From: Andalucia godoyi
Lineage: Eukaryota; Discoba; Jakobea; Jakobida; Andaluciidae
Assembly (NCBI GenBank): GCA_009859145.1
Contig: VRVR01000029.1
Location: forward strand, 62,001 to 126,000
Length of the DNA: 64,000 nt
Reading direction: 5' to 3'
Shown here: piece after piece, positions 57,395 through 64,000 of the stretch
Numbering within the stretch: position 1 is the stretch's first letter
Layout: each line of letters begins with the position of its first letter
Notes under the pieces: model-generated
Databases searched by the model: none
Seen by the model: the letters and a program-made list of their open reading frames with translations, nothing else
What the model was told of the DNA's origin: nothing
Program-made: the position numbers and the translations under genes

Positions 57395-59713
57395 CTATTG
57401 GTTCATCGACGGATATCCAAACCCGGGAGGTGGCGCAGAGGACCCGAAGAATGTCGGCGTTCTCGCAAAGGAATGTGTGGAAGAACCGGGGAGCTCAAGA
57501 AACGCTGATGGTGACAGAATCTTCGGCGTCGTTGCGGAAAAGAAAGACGGCCCCGGGAAATTGGAAGGTGTTGTCGCAAAATACGACGGCGTGACAGCAC
57601 TAGGAGCCGCAGAATCAGAGGGCATGAACCCACTCAACAGGTTTGACGATGAATTTCCATGACCGAAGCCGATTGTGCTTGATCCATAGAATCCGCTTGG
57701 GGCAACCATAGCAGGAATCGGTCGATTCCTGGAGTCGCCATCATCTTCCGCAAGTCTGCTTCTCTTTGCAGCAGGGCCTTCTGCAGACGGAGTAATGGCA
57801 GAGTCCTGATATCCCTGGGTCTGCTGAGACTGCCCTTGCCCTTGCCCTTGCCCTTGCCCTTGCCCTTGCCCTTGACCATGTTGTGAAATATGCGTCTGCA
57901 CATGTGCCTGAACCTGGGCTTGCGCTTGCGCTTGTGCTTGGGCTTGTGCTTGTACCTGTGCCTGCAACTGCGACTGCAACTGCGACTGCAACTGCGACTG
58001 CAACTGCGACTGTAACTGCGACTGCAACTGCAACTGTGATTGCAACTGAGACTGATGTCCTTGCACAATGGCTCCACCACCACCACCACCATGAATCAGC
58101 GCAGCGGCAGCGCCAGATGGATCCGCAACCTGGATCCGCAGCGTTTCAAATCCTCGCTTCTTCTTTCTCGCAGCTGCAGTCTGCGCATTATCATCGCCGG
58201 TGCGTGAACTGGCGCTACCAGGATCCGACGGCGAAGGACCCGAAGATTCTCCAGACGCTGAAGTACTGTGAGTGTTCACCGTGTGTTGCGGCGAAATCAT
58301 ATTATGATGATGTCCCATGCTTGCGCTAGATCCAGGCATCGCCATATTATTGTTCCCGCTGACCATACTATTATGTGCACTCATCATCAAATGTTGCATT
58401 TGCTGAATGTTCTGCATGTTTGCAGCGCTAGAATGCTGAGTAACAGGGCTGATTGATTGCGTCGATCGTTGATCCTGTCCACTGTTCCCTTGGTCCTTTC
58501 CAGCCAGCGCAAAGACGTCAGTAGGGCCTGAAGTTTGGACAGTCGCCGGAGGAACCAACGGCGTTTGCGGAGGCTGTCCATTGCTTGTCGGTGTAGATTG
58601 CACAAACGTCTGAAAGCCGCCCCATGCATGCGCCGGGAAGGTATTGGCGGCATACCCAAGCGGAGTGGTTCCCGTTGGGCCACTAACAAAACCATGGGTT
58701 GGCGTCGTTCCGGCTCCAAGGTAATCAAAGTATCCTCGCATGGGAGTTCCTGCCATTCCGGGAAACACTCCTGCATATCGCATTCCATTCGTCGGCGTCC
58801 GTCCCTGGCCGCTCTGCCCACTTCCACTCCCGGCAGTTGCGGAAGCTGCTGCTGCTGCTGCTGCTACTGCCGCCGCCTGTGCCTGAGCCTGCACCTGAGC
58901 ATGCGCTTGGGCCTGAGCTTGTGCTTGTGCTTGTGCTTGTGCTTGTGCCTGGGCTTGCTGAGTGGAATACAGCATGTGGTTCACCGTCATTGCAAACGGC
59001 ATGCGATGTGGCCCCAACTGTTGTGCAAACCCACCAACAGGAGTCATTCCCGTGGACCCAACAGCCTGTGAAAACATTGTGTTTGTATTGCCAAGGCTGC
59101 TGTTCCCAGAAGAGCTATTTGGATTGCTGGACACCAAAGAATTGCTACCTGCATTTGTGATCATGCTGCCTTGCGAAACGCCTGTGTGACCCTGTTGGCT
59201 TGCATGAGACTGTGAATTGGAGCTGGAATGAGACTGTGAGTGAGAAGGAAGCAAGTGTGCAAACTCGGGATTACCGGCCTGTAAATCCTCGTTGCATTTG
59301 TACTCGTGGGGCTCCACTGAGCCATCCAGCCCGCGCGCAACAACCGCTTCAAAGTCCTTGTTTGATGCAAACTTGAACATTTTTCCCTGTTTGTTGAAAA
59401 TCACAAGCGCAATATCACACTCGCACAAAATCGACAACTCCGACGCCTTCTTCATCAGCCCGTTCTTCCGCTTCAGAAAGGTAATCGAAGCCGAACGATC
59501 ATCATCAATCTTCTTGATCACAATCTTTTTTCGCCCAATACTCTCATCATACACCAGCCGCTCCGAATTACTCATCGCGTTGTTGTTGTTGTTGTTGTTG
59601 TTGTTACTCCCATTCCCATTCCCATTGTTGTTATTCCCATTGTTGTTGTTGGAAGACGAAGTATGACCTCGAGCATCCAACGAATCATTGGAATCCGAAC
59701 GACTAATGTTCAT
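57395..59713 (-). CDS. MADS-box transcription factor, MEF2-type, with long Gln repeats
   Basis: 772 residues. The MADS domain is at about 60-118 after an Asn/Gly-rich N-terminal extension: GRKKIVIKKIDDDRSASITF, LKRKNGLMKKASELSILCEC, DIALVIFNKQGKMFKFAS. The Lys-Arg-Lys-Gly-Leu-Met-Lys-Lys-Ala core and ELSILCECDIALVIFN are MEF2/type II-like and should bind CArG-box DNA as a dimer. Downstream the protein is almost pure low complexity: Gln-Ala (about 250-285), Leu-Gln-Ser-Gln and Gln-Ala (about 575-615), and Gly-Gln (about 620-635) repeats, plus Ser/Thr/Gly/Pro-rich linkers, typical of activation regions. No K-box. The position of the MADS domain 60 residues in is unusual; animal MEF2 starts at residue 2. 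Confidence 0.93.
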   Translation of the reverse strand: MNISRSDSNDSLDARGHTSSSNNNNGNNNNGNGNGSNNNNNNNNNAMSNSERLVYDESIGRKKIVIKKIDDDRSASITFLKRKNGLMKKASELSILCECDIALVIFNKQGKMFKFASNKDFEAVVARGLDGSVEPHEYKCNEDLQAGNPEFAHLLPSHSQSHSSSNSQSHASQQGHTGVSQGSMITNAGSNSLVSSNPNSSSGNSSLGNTNTMFSQAVGSTGMTPVGGFAQQLGPHRMPFAMTVNHMLYSTQQAQAQAQAQAQAQAQAQAHAQVQAQAQAAAVAAAAAAASATAGSGSGQSGQGRTPTNGMRYAGVFPGMAGTPMRGYFDYLGAGTTPTHGFVSGPTGTTPLGYAANTFPAHAWGGFQTFVQSTPTSNGQPPQTPLVPPATVQTSGPTDVFALAGKDQGNSGQDQRSTQSISPVTQHSSAANMQNIQQMQHLMMSAHNSMVSGNNNMAMPGSSASMGHHHNMISPQHTVNTHSTSASGESSGPSPSDPGSASSRTGDDNAQTAAARKKKRGFETLRIQVADPSGAAAALIHGGGGGGAIVQGHQSQLQSQLQLQSQLQSQLQSQLQSQLQSQLQAQVQAQAQAQAQAQAQVQAHVQTHISQHGQGQGQGQGQGQGQGQSQQTQGYQDSAITPSAEGPAAKRSRLAEDDGDSRNRPIPAMVAPSGFYGSSTIGFGHGNSSSNLLSGFMPSDSAAPSAVTPSYFATTPSNFPGPSFFSATTPKILSPSAFLELPGSSTHSFARTPTFFGSSAPPPGFGYPSMNQ

Positions 59714-60586
59714 ATCTGTGTGTGCGTGCGAATGTGTTGTTCAGGTTGTTGGATTCTTGTAATTTGCGACCAATATTCGAAAGAAACAACACAAACTAAC
59801 AAAACAGAAATCAACCAAACACACAACAACAACACCAGTATCGATAATCCTATATAAAAATAAAAGAAAAAAGAAACAGGATTCCAGTTATCACCCAAGC
59901 GACAAAGCGACAAGGCGACAAGGCGAACACAGAAGGCGAACTCGGAAGAGAAAAACCCAAGGAAAAGAAAACCGTGTAGAATGACAGAACTTCAGGACTG
60001 TGTGGGAAAATGCAAGAGTGCAAGAGTGAAACGTGTACAACGATGAAATGATTAGCAAAAGATGAATATTCAACTGGAAAAAACGAATGATAAATATAGA
60101 TGGGGAAATGATGAAGAAGAAGAGGAAACGAGAAGACAGAGAAGAAAAGAGAATCGAATCGGATCGAATGGGATCGAATGGAATGGAATAAAAGTGTGAA
60201 CTGTGAAGAAGCGGTCTCGGCAATTAATGGAAAAACGCCTTTTGTCCGGTATTTGTCGTTGATGTGTTGTGTTCGGCGATTTTTTCAGAGGTGAAAAAAA
60301 AACGGGGGATATGTTGAGATCTGAGAAGGTTTTGAGAACGGACTGCTTCTCATAAGGGATGAGAGGGGGGAACTGGATTTTGTTTTCTGCTCTTGTTAAC
60401 CCTTACCCCTATTTTTTACCCGCCCAAATTTATATATATATATATATATATATACATTGTACTGTATTGCCAGCTGCCATTAACGACCAATTGGTTTTTA
60501 GGAGTTCTTTTTTTCTTTGACTTTATTGTGAGGGTTGCAGACAATCGTACACAGACTTGCTTCAACAAAGTACGCCGCAGTACAGA
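59714..60586. promoter_or_regulatory. Divergent intergenic region MADS-box / CENP-M
   Basis: 873 bp between divergent genes. GACAAGGCGACAAGGCGA-type and GAATCGGATCGAATGGGATC-type short repeats lie at about 59898-59925 and 60150-60185, a (TA)n run at 60431-60454, and a T/C-rich leader before CENP-M. No gene supported. Confidence 0.5.
60431..60454 (+). repeat. (TA)n microsatellite
   Basis: Twelve TA units about 130 bp before the CENP-M start, inside AT-rich DNA that may include the core promoter. Confidence 0.9.
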
Positions 60587-61577
60587 ATGGAACACTCGGT
60601 CCATGCTTCTCATTGGACACATGGGGAACGCAGGAGCCGAGAAAACCTGGTCTTTACAGTTCTCTTGGTCGGCGAGGTTGGCTCTGGAAAATCATCCCTC
60701 GCTTCTGCCTTTCGATCCTTTTCGTCGACGACCAACATCCAGTTCGAAATGTATGTTGCCTCTCTCTCTCTCTCTTTCTTTCTTTCTCTCTCTCTCTCTT
60801 TCTTTCTTGCTTGCTCTCTCTCTTTCTCTCTCTCTCTCTTTCTTTCTTGCTTGCTTGCTTGCTCGTTCTGTGCCCCCGGACGTCATGAACTCATTCCAGT
60901 CTTCTTCTTTTGCTTCTTTTTTGGTCCTTTGTTCTTTCTCCAACAATCATGCAGTGTTACTTCAGAATCGTATCCATTGCCAAAAGATACACGGCTGGAT
61001 CGTATAGATTTGATTGTCTTCCTCGCAAATCTGACTGCTCCATCCACTCTTTCCTCTGTTTCTGCCTGGATCAAAGCGACCGATCCGCTGTTTCTTATTG
61101 GAAGATGCATTGTGTTTGCTACTCACTGTATGTTTTCTGTGGATGCCTACTGGTTTGATTCTGCTGCATTCGCCTGTTCAACTGGAATAGCTAATGAATT
61201 TTGTTGTTTTCGTTTTTTTCCGTGTTTACTTCGTTTTTGTTCTTGCTATAGCGGATCGTGTGACTGAATACGCTTTCAGACCTTCTGAGTTGGAACTCAT
61301 CACTGATACATGCGATCTTGTACCAATGCATGTGAATTTAGCTCTGCAAGCCGAAATCGATCGAGTTGTAAAGATAATTGGAATGCGATGCCTACGAGTC
61401 TGTGGGCATTACGCGGACTATGAAACTCCGAATTCAAGGTGTACTGCAAGCAACTGGAGAATGCCAGTAACATCCAGCGTGCTCTTCTCCACTCTGGACT
61501 CTGCCTTTGTAACTCAGACCAGAGCTCAGCCGCCAAGCTCAATGGACATTCTTGGGCCTGCTTCACAACCTTCCTAG
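60587..61577 (+). CDS. CENPM: CENP-M, small-GTPase-like CCAN kinetochore protein (three exons)
   Basis: Exons 60587-60750, 60955-61127 and 61252-61577 give 220 residues (human 180). Splicing at GTATGT...CAG and GTATGT...TAG keeps phase. The first junction restores NIQFEIVTSESYPLPKD, which lines up with the human ELKV...SLPLP segment. The core DRIDLIVFLANL and later CIVFATHSDR, ALQAEIDRVVKIIGMRCLRV and CGH follow human CENP-M step for step. Unlike vertebrate CENP-M, the N-terminal P-loop is a perfect Walker A (GEVGSGKS, residues 29-36), and ATHSD keeps the Asp of a G4 (NKxD) motif. CENP-M sits with CENP-I/H/K in the inner kinetochore. The last 45 residues are less certain: another frame is open over the same DNA. 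Confidence 0.86.
60751..60954 (+). other. CENP-M intron 1
   Basis: 204 bp, GTATGT...GCAG, mostly CT/CTTT repeats. The length is a multiple of three and no stop occurs in the reading frame, so retention would insert 68 Ser/Leu/Phe/Cys-rich residues. Confidence 0.85.
61128..61251 (+). other. CENP-M intron 2
   Basis: 124 bp, GTATGT...TTGTTCTTGCTATAG, with a strong polypyrimidine tract. Removing it joins CIVFATH to SDRVTEYAF in frame. Confidence 0.85.
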
Positions 61578-62592
<1,015 letters not shown>

Positions 62593-64000
62593 ATGAATCA
62601 TAATTTGCTGATTGTATGTCGTGCATGGAGTGAAGCCTTTGTTCCACTTTATGCAACTCTGAATCGCAACAGCAGCAATGAGTCCAAACACACAGCAACA
62701 TCAAACGGTTGCGAAATGGACGTGTTTTCGTATCCGTCTTTCGAATATGCGTTGTGCGGTCCCATGTGTGCCCGAAGTAATGCGGATGCTGTTTTCAAAC
62801 CGTGCACATGGATCAAGACGGAGAAGGCCAAGAGCGTGCACATCGAGTTCCCGCAGGTTCCGCTTTCTTGGGCGGAAATCTTCATGCAAGTACGCGAAAT
62901 GGTGCTCAGATCGACTGCTTCAGAGGGAAAGCTAGTGGACCTTGTCATTTTTGCGGACGATGAGTTCAATCAGATTTTGGAATGTTCTTCGCAGAATGTT
63001 TCGCCGAGTACCGTGTGCCACATAATAGAGGCGGTGGAAGCGGCGAGAAGCAGAGGCGGTGCGTGCTTTTCTCAGGGAATGAGCGATTGCTGGAGAGGAA
63101 TACTCCCGGTCAAGGATTTTAGCCACTTTTTGAGGTTTTCCGAATTGAGTGAGCTGCCAAGAGTGTCCTTTGCAGTCAGTCGTGACTTGGTTCCATTCGA
63201 GGAGACGGTGTATTCCACGTATCAATCTCCAAAGGTTTCCGTATCTTGGGACTCGAGGTTCGTTCTGTCGGACGAGATTCTCTTCCTCAAAGTACGCAGC
63301 TCTCACTACAGGACAATAGAACAGACAGCATCGTTTATTCCAATCGACGACCCAAGGAAACCACGGCTGGTTATCGATTGGCATGCCGTAATTTCACTGA
63401 ACAGACTTCCGTTTTGGGCCTATTCAGGCGTGAGCATTGATTTGCTGACGCTGGAGCCTGAATCTGCTTTTGGAGAGCTTGTGAGAAGCGATCGTTTCCG
63501 AAATCAGTTTCTTGTTGGACGGACTCTTTTTCAGCCTCTGCCGAAGCTGCAGAACGCAGGACAGGCGGCCAGTGTCCTTGGAGTTCCCGGAGAGCTGAAC
63601 GCCGTCTTTTCAATCGCGTCATTTTTTGTTGCGTTTCCTAGCCCAAGCGCCACAAGTGTGAAAATTCTTGTGTTCAATCCTCTTTTTCTACAGAAAAGAT
63701 TTTTGAGCCTGAAGTCCAATGTGCTTCCATTTGTTCGCAGTATGGGGGATTTCTGGTCTGTATCAAACTGCTGCGGACCATCTTCAACATCCGATCCAGT
63801 CGGATTAAAGGGACGCTTTGAGACGAACATTTTGAAGTCCTCTGCAGATCCCGAAGTGCAGATCGTGCTGCCTCCGCGGATTCTTGGTTCCAAAAGGTTG
63901 CCGTTGCCGTTTTCGTTTCATCAAGATCCTTTTATGTCTCTGGATGATCCCTTGACAACAGCCGATTCTGTGACTTTCAAAAAAGAGAGTGAAGAAACTG
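62593..64000 (+). CDS. 5' part of an unrecognised gene (runs off the window)
   Basis: From a TGA at 62584 the frame is open to base 64000 without a stop, at least 469 codons. Two in-frame ATGs are possible: 62593 and 62716. The first adds 41 polar residues; the second begins MDVFSYPSFEYALCG, which looks more like a domain start. The protein is a mixed alpha/beta chain with hydrophobic strands (KLVDLVIFADDEFNQI, PRLVIDWHAVISLNRL, NAVFSIASFFVAFPSP, SVKILVFNPLF) and no transmembrane or catalytic motif I recognise. Codon use and the strong hydrophobic periodicity say it is real. The opposite strand also holds shorter frames over the same DNA, which are shadows. Confidence 0.7.
   Translation, partial: MNHNLLIVCRAWSEAFVPLYATLNRNSSNESKHTATSNGCEMDVFSYPSFEYALCGPMCARSNADAVFKPCTWIKTEKAKSVHIEFPQVPLSWAEIFMQVREMVLRSTASEGKLVDLVIFADDEFNQILECSSQNVSPSTVCHIIEAVEAARSRGGACFSQGMSDCWRGILPVKDFSHFLRFSELSELPRVSFAVSRDLVPFEETVYSTYQSPKVSVSWDSRFVLSDEILFLKVRSSHYRTIEQTASFIPIDDPRKPRLVIDWHAVISLNRLPFWAYSGVSIDLLTLEPESAFGELVRSDRFRNQFLVGRTLFQPLPKLQNAGQAASVLGVPGELNAVFSIASFFVAFPSPSATSVKILVFNPLFLQKRFLSLKSNVLPFVRSMGDFWSVSNCCGPSSTSDPVGLKGRFETNILKSSADPEVQIVLPPRILGSKRLPLPFSFHQDPFMSLDDPLTTADSVTFKKESEET

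Noticed and set aside
57834-58050. Tandem hexamer repeats that look CRISPR- or satellite-like
   Set aside because: They are in-frame Gly-Gln, Gln-Ala and Leu-Gln repeats inside the MADS-box protein, without spacers.
62649-63893. Minus-strand frames opposite the last gene
   Set aside because: Three separate short frames against one 469-codon uninterrupted plus frame; treated as shadows.

Overview
The window is nuclear DNA of a compact, intron-poor unicellular eukaryote. I cannot place the lineage from sequence alone. Evidence for a eukaryote: spliceosomal introns (three found, all starting GTATG and ending AG), a MEF2-type MADS-box protein, the SAC3/GANP mRNA-export scaffold, PWP2/UTP1 and NSA2 for ribosome assembly, kinetochore proteins, and nuclear-encoded accessory subunits of mitochondrial complex I. 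About 28 protein genes lie on both strands. Most are single-exon, and many neighbouring pairs share a short divergent promoter or converge. A GDP-mannose 3,5-epimerase points to plant-type sugar-nucleotide/ascorbate metabolism.

Layout. 0-6 kb: end of a coiled-coil gene, a disordered Ser-rich protein, a monopolin Csm1/Pcs1-like protein, and GDP-mannose 3,5-epimerase. 6-15 kb: a decayed Fanzor/TnpB element, a secreted subtilase, a TPR-like protein, a Golgi-type glycosyltransferase, and a second decayed Fanzor. 16-27 kb: a Tim17/NDUFA11-like protein (one intron), NSA2, SAC3/GANP, two unrecognised proteins, and NDUFA13/GRIM-19. 27-41 kb: a tetraspan protein, a YeeE/YedE (TsuA-like) thiosulfate transporter, an S28 serine carboxypeptidase, a Sel1-repeat protein with repeated helical bundles, a cNMP-binding/nucleoside-phosphorylase-like fusion, a VIT-vWA protein and MTFP1. 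42-51 kb: a third Fanzor remnant, a CRT-like transporter, an SLC44 transporter, SPC25, and a possible Treslin/Sld3-like protein. 52-64 kb: a PPR-like protein, PWP2, the MADS-box protein, a three-exon CENP-M, and the 5' part of an unrecognised gene running off the end.

The most notable finding is the chromosome-segregation set. Csm1/Pcs1-like, SPC25 and CENP-M lie within 58 kb. The CENP-M has an intact Walker A P-loop and a G4-like Asp, although vertebrate CENP-M is described as a degenerate, nucleotide-free GTPase. The second theme is a family of eukaryotic TnpB (Fanzor) remnants in at least three intergenic regions, with recognisable N-terminal, RuvC-II and zinc-ribbon/RuvC-III pieces, plus a short related non-coding copy. 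Long polypurine/polypyrimidine mirror tracts, purine-rich leaders and a possible shared promoter motif are also reported. Several reading frames begin upstream at non-ATG codons; starts given here are the first supportable ATG.
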